DNA of 37,288 bases from Cyanobacteria bacterium M_DeepCast_200m_mx_001 (GTDB taxonomy: Bacteria > Cyanobacteriota > Cyanobacteriia > PCC-6307 > Cyanobiaceae): NCBI GenBank assembly GCA_016882415.1, contig VGQL01000008.1:1-37288 (forward strand), given 5' to 3'. The stretch's first letter is position 1, and every line of letters begins with the position of its first letter. A model generated the notes under the pieces. That model was not told where the DNA came from, did not search any database, and worked only from the letters and a program-made list of their open reading frames with translations. This document shows positions 1 through 8,133 of this stretch, in pieces. The position numbers and the translations under genes were made by a program.

Positions 1-346
1 GCTGCTGACCGAGGCGGCGGCGACGGTGCTCACGGCGCTGCTGCTGGGCCGCCAGCCCCATCAACTGCTCGACGGTGAGCAGCGCATTGCAGCGCTGCAC
101 CAGGGCCGCCAGACGCCGTTGGAACGCCTGCCGGCGTGCGGCCGGCAACTGGCTGTAGCGCTCGGGGGCCACCTGGGTGGCGAGATGAAAACAGGCCTGC
201 TGCACGGCGTGCAACAGGCCTTCTCGCAACACCTGCAGGTACAGCGCCAGGTCGCGGTACAGCTCTGGGGCGAGCTGCTCCTGCTGGCTCAGCAGCAGGT
301 CGAGTTGGCGCTGGGCCTCATCGAGGGGCCGGGCGTTGGGATCCAA
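1..346 (-). CDS. hypothetical protein, partial (C-terminus off the left edge); likely TTG start at 346
   Basis: Reverse strand reads LDPNARPLDEAQRQLDLLLSQQEQLAPELYRDLALYLQVLREGLLHAVQQACFHLATQVAPERYSQLPAARRQAFQRR... with no stop to the window edge. It is not in the ORF track. It lies immediately downstream of tsf with an in-frame stop upstream of the TTG. Confidence 0.65.
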   Translation of the reverse strand, partial: MDPNARPLDEAQRQLDLLLSQQEQLAPELYRDLALYLQVLREGLLHAVQQACFHLATQVAPERYSQLPAARRQAFQRRLAALVQRCNALLTVEQLMGLAAQQQRREHRRRRLGQQ

Positions 347-375
347 GGATCAGGGATGGGCGGGGCTGCGCCGCA

Positions 376-1032
376 TCAGGCGGCCTGCATGGCCGCCACC
401 TCGGCGGCGAAGTCCATCTTCTCCACTTCGATGCCCTCACCGAGGTTGAAACGCACGAAGCGGCGCACCTGGATGTTCTCGCCCACCTTGCCGGCCACCT
501 GCTTCACCATCTCCTCAACGGTCATGGCGCTGTCCTTGATGAAGGCCTGGTCCATCAGGGCCATCTCCTTGAGGCGCTTGCCGATGCGGCCGGCCACGAT
601 CTTCTCCTTCATCTCCTCCTTCTTGCCGGCGAGGTCGTCGCGGCCCATTTCAATCTGCTTCTCGCGCTCGGCCACCTCGGCGGGGATGTCCTCCACCTTC
701 ACGAAGTCGACGTTGGGGCAGGCGGCGATCTGCATCGCCACGTTGCGGATCAGCTCCTGGAAGATCTCACCGCGGGCCACGAAGTCGGTTTCGCAGTTCA
801 CCTCCACCAGCACGCCCACGCGGGCACCGGTGTGGATGTAGCTGCCGATGGCACCCTCAGCGGCGGTGCGGCCGGACTTCTTCTCGGCGGAGGCGATGCC
901 CTTCTGACGCAGCCACTCCACGGCCTTGTCCTTGTCGCCCTTGGTTTCAGCAAGGGCCTTCTTGCAATCCATCATCCCTGCGCCGGTCATGTCGCGCAGT
1001 TCTTTGACGAGCTTGGCGGAGATCTCAGCCAT
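376..1032 (-). CDS. tsf: translation elongation factor Ts
   Basis: [29 protein letters not shown]... is the canonical EF-Ts N-terminus, with the C-terminal [11 protein letters not shown] motif. Confidence 0.98.
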   Translation of the reverse strand: MAEISAKLVKELRDMTGAGMMDCKKALAETKGDKDKAVEWLRQKGIASAEKKSGRTAAEGAIGSYIHTGARVGVLVEVNCETDFVARGEIFQELIRNVAMQIAACPNVDFVKVEDIPAEVAEREKQIEMGRDDLAGKKEEMKEKIVAGRIGKRLKEMALMDQAFIKDSAMTVEEMVKQVAGKVGENIQVRRFVRFNLGEGIEVEKMDFAAEVAAMQAA

Positions 1033-1101
1033 GGGGATTCAGCGGGTGGGTGGGGGTGCTGTGGGGGAAAAGCAATCGGGTGGCAGGGGCCCATAGGGGA
1101 A

Positions 1102-1123
1102 GAGCTCCCCCTCAGGGAAGCTC
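1102..1123 (-). other. hairpin in the rpsB-tsf spacer (possible attenuator or processing site)
   Basis: Minus-strand RNA GAGCUUCCC-UGAG-GGGGAGCUC: about 9 bp stem with one G-U pair and a 3-4 nt loop, followed by UUCCCC. Confidence 0.35.
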
Positions 1124-1162
1124 CAGGGCGTCTGCGGGGGTGGGCCGCCGGGCCCGGGGGGC

Positions 1163-1885
1163 TCAGCCCTCCTCGTCGTCGTAGCCGCCGCGCTGGTCAC
1201 CGGCGCCGTGGCGACCTTCATTGATGGCGTCCGCCAGACGGCCGAGCACCAGCTGCACCGAGCGCACGGCGTCGTCGTTGCAGGGGATGGGCACGTCGCA
1301 GAGGTCGGGATCGCAGTTGGTGTCGAGCATGGACACCAGGGGGATATCGAGCTTGCGGGCTTCGAGCACCGCGTTAGTTTCACGGCGCTGATCCACCAGC
1401 ACCACCACATCGGGCAGACGGCGCATGTTCTTGAGGCCGCCCAGATACTTCTGCAGGCGCTCCAGCTCCCGGCGCAGCACGGCCGCTTCCTTCTTGGGAC
1501 GCATGGCGATGGCGCCGGAGGCCTCCATGCGCTCCAGGTCCTTGAGGCGGTCGATGCGGGCGCGCATCGTGGTCCAGTTGGTGAGCATGCCGCCCAGCCA
1601 GCGCTGGTTCACATAGGCGGCGCCGCAGCGGGTGGCCTCCAGGGCGATCACTTCAGAGGCCTGCTTCTTGGTGCCCACAAACAGGAAACGCTTGCCGCTG
1701 CGGGCGGCGCTGCGCACCCACTTGTAGGCGTTGTTCATGCAGACGGCGGTCTGCACGAGATCAATGATGTGGACTCCGTTGCGCGCGCAATAGATGTAGC
1801 GCGACATCTTGGGATTCCAGCGGCGGGTTTGGTGCCCGAAGTGGGCACCCGCCTCCATCATTTCGGCGAGGGTGACAACAGCCAT
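1163..1885 (-). CDS. rpsB: 30S ribosomal protein S2
   Basis: [46 protein letters not shown]... is a clear S2 signature; the tsf neighbour is conserved. Confidence 0.98.
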   Translation of the reverse strand: MAVVTLAEMMEAGAHFGHQTRRWNPKMSRYIYCARNGVHIIDLVQTAVCMNNAYKWVRSAARSGKRFLFVGTKKQASEVIALEATRCGAAYVNQRWLGGMLTNWTTMRARIDRLKDLERMEASGAIAMRPKKEAAVLRRELERLQKYLGGLKNMRRLPDVVVLVDQRRETNAVLEARKLDIPLVSMLDTNCDPDLCDVPIPCNDDAVRSVQLVLGRLADAINEGRHGAGDQRGGYDDEEG

Positions 1886-1897
1886 GGTTTGAATTGA

Positions 1898-1963
1898 GTT
1901 TCGGGTTTGCCTCCACCTGCCAGGGACGCGCTGCCATCAGAGGCGGCCACGGTCACCCGAAAC
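1898..1963 (-). ncRNA. candidate structured rpsB 5' leader (nested stems)
   Basis: Minus-strand RNA GUUUCGGGU(1963-1955)...ACCCGAAAC(1906-1898) is a perfect 9-bp stem. It encloses GCCUC(1944-1940)...GAGGC(1913-1909). The structure lies 12 nt upstream of the rpsB AUG. Confidence 0.45.
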
Positions 1964-1995
1964 GTGCAGGTGTGCGGTGTGAATGGGACCCGGGC

Positions 1996-2001
1996 ACCCT
2001 A
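1996..2001 (-). promoter_or_regulatory. putative -10 element TAGGGT for rpsB-tsf
   Basis: Minus-strand GATAGGGTG about 110 nt upstream of the rpsB start codon; the same hexamer occurs in other intergenic regions of the window. Confidence 0.3.
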
Positions 2002-2020
2002 TCAAACCGCCCGTCTGGAC

Positions 2021-2953
2021 TCAGCTCAGGCCGGCGGCGCGGGCCTCGGCATAGAGGGCCCGCACACCGATGCGGTTGAGGGGCAGCCGCAGCAGTTCCA
2101 TGGCCAGCCCGGGTTTGCCGTGGCGAATCAGCCAGGCCAGCAGCGGCCTCAGGCTGCGCTCATTGAGCAGGCCCCCGAGGGTGAGCAGCTCCCACAGCAA
2201 CCCGTGGAGGGGGGTGAACTGGATGATGAACCGCACCCGCCGGGTGGGGTGCTTGCGGTAAAACACCAGGCCCATCTTGGCCCGCTGCCGCTCCACCTCG
2301 ATCAGGCGGGGCACCTGATCCAGGCTGAGGGCCGGATGCCAGTGGTACCCCACCGCCTCGGGGCAGCGCACCAGCACCACCCCCATGCGCCGCAACCGTT
2401 CCCCCAGTTCGAGGTCCTCCCAGCCGTAGAGCCGGAAGCGGGTGTCGAACAGGCCGCTCTCCTCCAGCACCGCCCGGTCGATGGCCACGTTGCCGGTGGC
2501 GAAGTAGGCCCAGGAGAGATCCCGCAGCTTGTGGGGTTCGCCGGTGGGCTGCTCGAAATTGGCGGTGTTGATCACCGCGCCGTAGGTGAAACAGAGGCGA
2601 TCGCCCCGTTCCGCCCAGGTCTGCTGCAGCCGGCGGGCATGGCAGAGCAGAAAGTCATCGGTGACCACCAGGTCACTGTCGATGAACACGATCACATCGC
2701 CGCAGGCGTGCTCGACGCCGCGGTTGCGCCCCTCGGCAGGGCCGCCGTGGTCCTGCTGCACCAGGCGCACGTGGGGGTGGTTGGCCCCCTCGCGGGCCAG
2801 CCAGGCCACCGTGTCGTCGGTGGAGCCGTCGTCCACCAGCACCACCTCATAGGCGCTGAGCGGGGCCTCCAACCGCTGCTGCTCCAGGGCCCGCAGACAC
2901 TTCTGCAGGATCGGCAGACGGTTGTAGGTGGGGATGACGACGCTCAGGAACAT
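2021..2953 (-). CDS. family 2 glycosyltransferase
   Basis: MFLSVVIPTYNRLPILQKCLRAL...VVLVDDGSTDDT...IVFIDSDLVV: GT-A fold with DxD-type motif. Confidence 0.93.
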   Translation of the reverse strand: MFLSVVIPTYNRLPILQKCLRALEQQRLEAPLSAYEVVLVDDGSTDDTVAWLAREGANHPHVRLVQQDHGGPAEGRNRGVEHACGDVIVFIDSDLVVTDDFLLCHARRLQQTWAERGDRLCFTYGAVINTANFEQPTGEPHKLRDLSWAYFATGNVAIDRAVLEESGLFDTRFRLYGWEDLELGERLRRMGVVLVRCPEAVGYHWHPALSLDQVPRLIEVERQRAKMGLVFYRKHPTRRVRFIIQFTPLHGLLWELLTLGGLLNERSLRPLLAWLIRHGKPGLAMELLRLPLNRIGVRALYAEARAAGLS

Positions 2954-2986
2954 GGGGGTGATCCGCGGGCGAGCTGGGGGCCGGGA

Positions 2987-3018
2987 GCAAAAAAGGGGGA
3001 CCCGTCAGGATCCCCCTT
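2987..3018 (-). terminator. intrinsic terminator downstream of the 51-aa basic protein gene
   Basis: Plus-strand aaaaaaGGGGGACCcgtcaGGATCCCCCtt. On the minus strand this is a GC-rich hairpin (one bulge) followed by a T-run. Confidence 0.65.
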
Positions 3019-3060
3019 CATGGCAGGGTCGGCGCAAGCGCTGACGGCGATGGACCCGGA

Positions 3061-3216
3061 TCAGTCGGCAGCGCCGCCGTTGTTGGCGGTGCCGGTGACG
3101 CCGTTGCCGGCGCCTTCACCACGGCCGTCGTTGCGCAGCTTGCGCTTCTTGAACTTGCGGGCGTAGGCGCGGTTGCGCTCTTGCTTTTCCTTCTTGAGGT
3201 TGCGGCGTTTGGCCAT
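3061..3216 (-). CDS. 51-aa very basic conserved small protein
   Basis: MAKRRNLKKEKQERNRAYARKFKKRKLRNDGRGEGAGNGVTGTANNGGAAD; has its own terminator and a TAGGGT-type promoter hexamer upstream. Confidence 0.75.
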   Translation of the reverse strand: MAKRRNLKKEKQERNRAYARKFKKRKLRNDGRGEGAGNGVTGTANNGGAAD

Positions 3217-3251
3217 CGAAACGGCGGGTCCTTGGGGAGATGGTCCCCACC

Positions 3252-3959
3252 CTACTGAACGGCGGTGGTGAGGGCCTTGAGGCGACCGTCCTCCATGCGC
3301 ACCAGGCGGTCGGCGATGTCGAGGATGCGGGGATCGTGGGTCACCATCAGCACCGCGCAACCCTGGTCCCGGGCCAGGCGCTGCAGCAGCTCCACCACCT
3401 CCCGACCGGTGCGGGAATCGAGGGCCGCGGTGGGTTCATCCGCCAGCAGCAGGCGCGGATGGGCCGCCAGGGCCCGGGCGATGGCCACCCGTTGCTTCTG
3501 GCCGCCGGAGAGGTCGTGGGGGAGCTTGTGGAGCTCGTCCCCCAGGCCCACCGCCCGCAACCATTCACGGGCCTGGTCGCGGCGGGCGCGGTAGGCGAGG
3601 CCCGGCAGCAGGTCGGAGCCCATCTGCACGTTCTGCTCCGCGGTGAGGCAGCGCAGCAGGTTGTGGCCCTGGAAGATCATCCCGATGGAGCGGCGCAGCT
3701 GCTGGCGTTGGCCCTGGCTGGCCCCCGCCAACTGGCGGCCCAGCACCTGCACCGACCCCTCCTGCACCTGGCGCAGGGCCCCCACCAGGGTGAGCAGGGT
3801 GGTTTTGCCGCAACCGGAGGGGCCGGTGAGCAGCACCACCTCCCCCGGGGCCACCGCCAGATCGATGCCCTGCAACACCTGGCGACGGGTGTCGCCTTTG
3901 CCATACCAATGGTTGAGCCCCTGCAGGGCGATGGCATGGAGGGGGGCGGCGGCGGACAT
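3252..3959 (-). CDS. devA: DevA-like ABC exporter ATP-binding protein (LolD/MacB-type)
   Basis: Walker A GPSGCGKTTLL, signature LSGGQKQRVAIARAL, Walker B LLLADEPTAALD. The start MSAAAPLHAIAL removes overlap with devC; an upstream ATG at 3989 is also possible. Confidence 0.85.
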   Translation of the reverse strand: MSAAAPLHAIALQGLNHWYGKGDTRRQVLQGIDLAVAPGEVVLLTGPSGCGKTTLLTLVGALRQVQEGSVQVLGRQLAGASQGQRQQLRRSIGMIFQGHNLLRCLTAEQNVQMGSDLLPGLAYRARRDQAREWLRAVGLGDELHKLPHDLSGGQKQRVAIARALAAHPRLLLADEPTAALDSRTGREVVELLQRLARDQGCAVLMVTHDPRILDIADRLVRMEDGRLKALTTAVQ

Positions 3960-3963
3960 CAGC

Positions 3964-5151
3964 TCAGAAGATTTCGGCCGGATCGGCATCCGCCAGGCGC
4001 CGCATGGCCAGGGCGGCGGAGGCCATGCACATCACCAGAATCATGGTGAGCACCGTGAAGGCCCGTGTGGCATTCATGGCCACCGGCAGCTGGGTGGCAC
4101 TGCGCACCAGCCAGTAGAGCCCCTGGCCGGCGGCGTAGGCGGGCAGGTAGCCGAAGGCCGCCAGCAGCAACCCCTCCCGGGCCACCACCCCCAGCAGGCT
4201 GCTGAGCCGGTAGCCCATGGCCATCAAGGTGGCGTACTCCGGCAGGTGATCACTGACATCGCTGTAGAGCACCTGGTAGACGATCACGCAGCCCACCACG
4301 AAGCCCATGGCGGCCCCCAGGCTGAAGATGAATCCGATGGAGGTGCTGGTGCGCCAGTAGTTCTGCTCAAAGGCGATGAAGCCGTCCTTGGTGAGCACCG
4401 TCACGTCGCTGGGGAGCTGGCCCTGCAGGCGCCGGGCCACGGCGGCGGCATCGGATCCCGGCCGCAGCCGCACCAGGCCCACCTCGATGCTGCCGGGGGG
4501 CGTGTTGGGCAGCAGCTCCAGGAAGGTTTCGCTGCTGGTGAGCAGGTTGCCGTCGGCGCCGAAGGAGGTGCCGAGCCCCACCAGGCCGGCCACCCGCACC
4601 CGCTTGCCGGCGATTTCACTCTCCACGGTGCGACCGGCCTTGAACCACGCGGCCACCGGGCCGAATTCCGGCCGCGATTGCTCATCAAACAGCACCCGGC
4701 CCTTCTGGCTCAGCAGCCGTGCCTTGGGGGCCAGGCTGGGGTCGGTGAACAGGGGATCCCCCGGTTCAAAACCCAGGGCCAGCACGGAACGGGTGGCGCG
4801 GGTCTCGGGGTTGCGCCACAGCAGCAGATTCCAGTGCACGGGGGTGATGCCCTCCACCTCCGGGGCCGCCATCACCTGCACCAGGCGGCGGCGTGGGAAG
4901 CCCGCCATGCTCACCGAACTGGTGGAGCGGGGGCTGATCAGCACCAGATCCGCATCAAACAGCCGGTGGATGGTGACGCTGGCGTCAAACAATCCATCGC
5001 GGAAGCCCAGCTGCATGAACATCAGGATCCCGGCGAAGCTGATGCCCGCCAGGGCCACCGCCAACCGCACCGGCTGCCGGGTGAGCAGCAACCAGGCCAG
5101 CGGAATGCGCCGGGCCCGCCAGCGGGCCGCCAACCAGGCCCTCAGGGTCAC
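3964..5151 (-). CDS. devC: DevC-like ABC exporter permease
   Basis: RIPLAWLLLTRQPVRLAVALAGISFAGILMFMQLGFRDGLFDASVTIHRLFDADLVLISP... and C-terminal DADPAEIF; between the DevA- and DevB-like genes. Confidence 0.88.
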   Translation of the reverse strand: MTLRAWLAARWRARRIPLAWLLLTRQPVRLAVALAGISFAGILMFMQLGFRDGLFDASVTIHRLFDADLVLISPRSTSSVSMAGFPRRRLVQVMAAPEVEGITPVHWNLLLWRNPETRATRSVLALGFEPGDPLFTDPSLAPKARLLSQKGRVLFDEQSRPEFGPVAAWFKAGRTVESEIAGKRVRVAGLVGLGTSFGADGNLLTSSETFLELLPNTPPGSIEVGLVRLRPGSDAAAVARRLQGQLPSDVTVLTKDGFIAFEQNYWRTSTSIGFIFSLGAAMGFVVGCVIVYQVLYSDVSDHLPEYATLMAMGYRLSSLLGVVAREGLLLAAFGYLPAYAAGQGLYWLVRSATQLPVAMNATRAFTVLTMILVMCMASAALAMRRLADADPAEIF

Positions 5152-6059
5152 GGGTTGAAGCGGGCGATCAGCTTGAGGCCCGAGAGGTTGCGCACCCGGG
5201 CGGCGGCCTGTGGATCGAGGGCCAGGCGCACCTCCACCACCCGCGCATCGGCGTCGCCGGTGGGGTCGGTGGAGAGCACTTGGCGCTGACTCACCTGGGG
5301 GGAGATGCGCAGCACCCGCGCCTGCAGGGTGCCGCTGAAACCGCCGTTCTCACTGGTGAGGCGCACGGTCTGGCCGACCCGCACGCGGTTGATGTCGCTC
5401 TCGTACACCTCCGCCACAGCCTCCATGCGATCGCTGGCGCCCAGCTCCAGCACCCCCTGGGCACCGGGGCGCTCGCCCACCTGGGCATGGATCTTGAGCA
5501 CCGTGGCGTCGAGGGGAGCCCGCAGCTCGCTGTTGGCCAGGTCCACCTGCAGACCCTGGCGCTGGGCGAGGGATTCGCGCCACTGACCCTCCAGCTTCAC
5601 CAGCTCATCACGCTTCTCCTCCAGCAGCACCAGGGGCGAGGCACCCGTGGCAGCGGCACGGCTGTAGCGGTCCACCTCGCGGCGCTGCAGGCGAATCTGG
5701 GCCTGCAGGCTCTGCAGGCGGGCGTTCACGGCGGCGAGGTCCGCCTGGAGCCGCGGGCGGTTGTCGAAACTGGCCAGCAGTTGGCCGCGGCGCACCCGCT
5801 GGCCCTCCTGCACCAACAGCTGGCTGAGGCGTGGGGTGCCGCCAAAGCCGCTGATGGGGGCGGCCAGCTCCACCACCTCGCCGGCGGGCTCCAGGTAGCC
5901 CAGGGCCGACACGGCCTCCGGCTGCACCACGGGCGCAGGGGTGGGCGGCGCCGGCTTGGGGCGTGGACGCAGGGCCAGCCCCCCCAGCAGCAGCAACACA
6001 GCCCCGCCGCCGGCCAAGAGCCAGGGACGGGCGGTGAGACGGGCCATCAGCCGAGCCAT
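5148..6059 (-). CDS. devB: DevB/HlyD-type membrane fusion protein
   Basis: TM anchor LLAGGGAVLLLLGGLAL, then PEAVSALGYLEPAGEVVELAAPISGFGG, coiled coil and lipoyl-like half. The 636-aa ORF N-terminus is a shadow of pcyA. Start is 6059 or 6047. Confidence 0.85.
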   Translation of the reverse strand: MARLMARLTARPWLLAGGGAVLLLLGGLALRPRPKPAPPTPAPVVQPEAVSALGYLEPAGEVVELAAPISGFGGTPRLSQLLVQEGQRVRRGQLLASFDNRPRLQADLAAVNARLQSLQAQIRLQRREVDRYSRAAATGASPLVLLEEKRDELVKLEGQWRESLAQRQGLQVDLANSELRAPLDATVLKIHAQVGERPGAQGVLELGASDRMEAVAEVYESDINRVRVGQTVRLTSENGGFSGTLQARVLRISPQVSQRQVLSTDPTGDADARVVEVRLALDPQAAARVRNLSGLKLIARFNP

Positions 6060-6790
6060 CAGCTCAGGGGCAGCGGGTCGTCGAACAGCAGCTGCTCGAT
6101 GTACCGATCGGCCCAGGCGGGATTGAAGGCCTTCTCCAGCACCCGGCGGGTCTTGTCGTTGCGTTTCTGCTGCTGGCAATAGGAGAGCTGACCCCGATGG
6201 CGATTCACCGTATCGGGGTGATCGATGGGCTGCGCCGGGGTGGTGCGGCTGGCCTCGGCCATGACGCTGAGGAAATCCCCCACCACCGCCACGAACTGCT
6301 GCTCCTCCGCCGCATCGGCGGGGCGCACGAAGCGCACATGGGGGGAGAAGATCGTGCCCCACTCGGGCAGTTCCCGCTCCTGGCTGAAGCGCCGCGGGGG
6401 CAGGGCCTCCAGGGCCGTGCTCACCGCCGGAGGCAGGGCCGGGCCCACGGGGGAGAGGTCGACGACGGCGGCGGAGACCACCCCGCGGCCCGCCACGATA
6501 TCGGCCCCGAACACCGGCAGGTCGTAGCGGGGGTCGGGGAAGAACACACAGTGCAGGATCTGCAGCCCCGCCCCCAGGCGGGCGGTTTCCAGGTGCAGCT
6601 TGCGCAGGCCGCGGCTGCGGCGCAGCTCGTTGCAGATGAACAGATCCTCCCCATCGAGGCTGCCGCTGATGGCCTCCAGCTCGGGATCCACTTCCATGAG
6701 CTCCAGATCCGGCAGCTCCTGCCAGCAGAGGCGGATGCGAGCGGCCAGGGTGTCCACCAGCGGATGGATGCCAAGGGCGGCGGAACTCAT
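6059..6790 (-). CDS. pcyA: phycocyanobilin:ferredoxin oxidoreductase
   Basis: MSSAALGIHPLVDTLAARIRLCWQELPDLELMEVDPELEAISGSLDGEDLFICNELRRSRGLRKLHLETARLGAGLQILHCVFFPDPRYDLPVFGADIV; FDBR family with conserved Asp and His. Confidence 0.96.
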   Translation of the reverse strand: MSSAALGIHPLVDTLAARIRLCWQELPDLELMEVDPELEAISGSLDGEDLFICNELRRSRGLRKLHLETARLGAGLQILHCVFFPDPRYDLPVFGADIVAGRGVVSAAVVDLSPVGPALPPAVSTALEALPPRRFSQERELPEWGTIFSPHVRFVRPADAAEEQQFVAVVGDFLSVMAEASRTTPAQPIDHPDTVNRHRGQLSYCQQQKRNDKTRRVLEKAFNPAWADRYIEQLLFDDPLPLS

Positions 6791-6831
6791 CGGCGAAGCC
6801 GCGGCGACACGCTGCCGATCCTGCCAGCAGA

Positions 6832-8133
6832 ATGCCTGCAGCACGACCTGCCCCGCCGTTGCCGCCCTTGCCCGCTGCCGCCGTTCCAGCCCTCCCCGAG
6901 CCGCAGCACGAGCAACTGAGCAATGGAGCGTCGGTGGTGCACATCGATCTGCCCCAAGCGCCGGTGGTGTGCCTGGACTTCTGGTGCCGCGCCGGCAGCG
7001 CCCGCGAAACCGCCGCGGAATCCGGCATCGCCCACTTCCTCGAGCACATGGTGTTCAAGGGCAGTGAGCGACTGGCGGCCGGTGAATTCGATTACCGGGT
7101 GGAGGCCCTGGGGGGCAACAGCAATGCGGCCACGGGCTTCGACGACGTGCACTACCACGTGCTGATGCCTCCGGAGGCCAGCAACGACGCCCTCGAGCTG
7201 CTGCTGGATCTGGTGCTGCAGCCGCGCCTGGATGCGGAGGATTTCGACCTGGAGCGCCAGGTGGTGCTCGAGGAGCTGGCCCAGAGCGAAGACCAACCGG
7301 AGGAGGTGGCCTTCCAGGAGCTGTTGCGCCAGGCCTGCGGGTCCCACGCCTATGGCCAACCGATCCTGGGGCAGCGCTCGGCCCTGGAGGCCCACCGGCC
7401 GGAGGCCATGGCGCAGTTTCACCGCCGCCACTACCGGCCGGAGCGCTGCTGCCTGGCCATCGCCGGCCCCACCGCCGCCCTCGGGGGGGATCTGCGGCAG
7501 CGGCTGGAGCACTCACGCCTGGGGCAACTGAGCCCCGGTGCCGAGGCGGAGCCGCCGCCGCCGCCGCTGGCCCTCCGCCCCGGTGAAGCGCGGTTGGAGC
7601 TGCCACGGCTGGAGGCGGCCCGGCTGCTGATGGCCTGGCAATTGCCGGGGGCTGCGGATCAGCGCAGCGTGCTGGGGGGGGATCTGCTCACCACGCTGCT
7701 GGCGGAGGGCCGCCGCAGCCGCCTGGTGGAGCGGTTGCGGGAGAACCTGCGCCTGGTGGAGAGCATCGACCTGGACCTCAACGTGTTGGAGAGCGGTTGC
7801 CTGGTGCTGCTGGAGGCGGTGTGTGAGACGGAGCAGCTGCCGGCGGTGCAGCGGGAGGTGCGGCGGGTGCTGCTGGAGCTGCAGGAGCAGCCCCCCGCGG
7901 AGGCGGAGTTGGAGCGGGCGCGGCGGCTGGTGGGCAATGGCTACCGCTTCAGCCTGGAGGTGGCGGGATCGGTGGCGGCCATGGTGGGCAACAGCGCCCT
8001 GTGGCAGCGCCGCCACAACCTGCAGGCCCCGCTGGACTGGCTGCAGCAGTGGGATGGGGCGGCGCTGCAGCGGGAGCTGGTGCCGCTGCTGGCCCCGGAG
8101 CGGGCCTTCTGCCTGCAGGCGGTGCCGGCGTGA
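6832..8133 (+). CDS. M16 family zinc peptidase (catalytic HxxEH partner)
   Basis: SGIAHFLEHMVFKGSERLAAGEFDYRVEALGGNSNAATGFDDVHYHV contains the inverted zincin motif HFLEH. Confidence 0.93.
   Translation: MPAARPAPPLPPLPAAAVPALPEPQHEQLSNGASVVHIDLPQAPVVCLDFWCRAGSARETAAESGIAHFLEHMVFKGSERLAAGEFDYRVEALGGNSNAATGFDDVHYHVLMPPEASNDALELLLDLVLQPRLDAEDFDLERQVVLEELAQSEDQPEEVAFQELLRQACGSHAYGQPILGQRSALEAHRPEAMAQFHRRHYRPERCCLAIAGPTAALGGDLRQRLEHSRLGQLSPGAEAEPPPPPLALRPGEARLELPRLEAARLLMAWQLPGAADQRSVLGGDLLTTLLAEGRRSRLVERLRENLRLVESIDLDLNVLESGCLVLLEAVCETEQLPAVQREVRRVLLELQEQPPAEAELERARRLVGNGYRFSLEVAGSVAAMVGNSALWQRRHNLQAPLDWLQQWDGAALQRELVPLLAPERAFCLQAVPA

Noticed and set aside
26-1224. Plus-strand ORFs of 271 and 362 aa across tsf
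   Set aside because: Antisense shadows of a clear EF-Ts gene; low-complexity His/Leu/Gly-rich translations typical of high-GC opposite frames.
3233-3249. TGGGGA-gatgg-TCCCCA hairpin after devA
   Set aside because: Short stem without T-run, overlapping the presumed promoter of the 51-aa gene; may be incidental.
5148-7058. 636-aa single ORF fusing pcyA region and devB
   Set aside because: The N-terminal half is out-of-frame pcyA sequence (Gly/Arg/Ala-rich); the real devB starts at 6059 or 6047.
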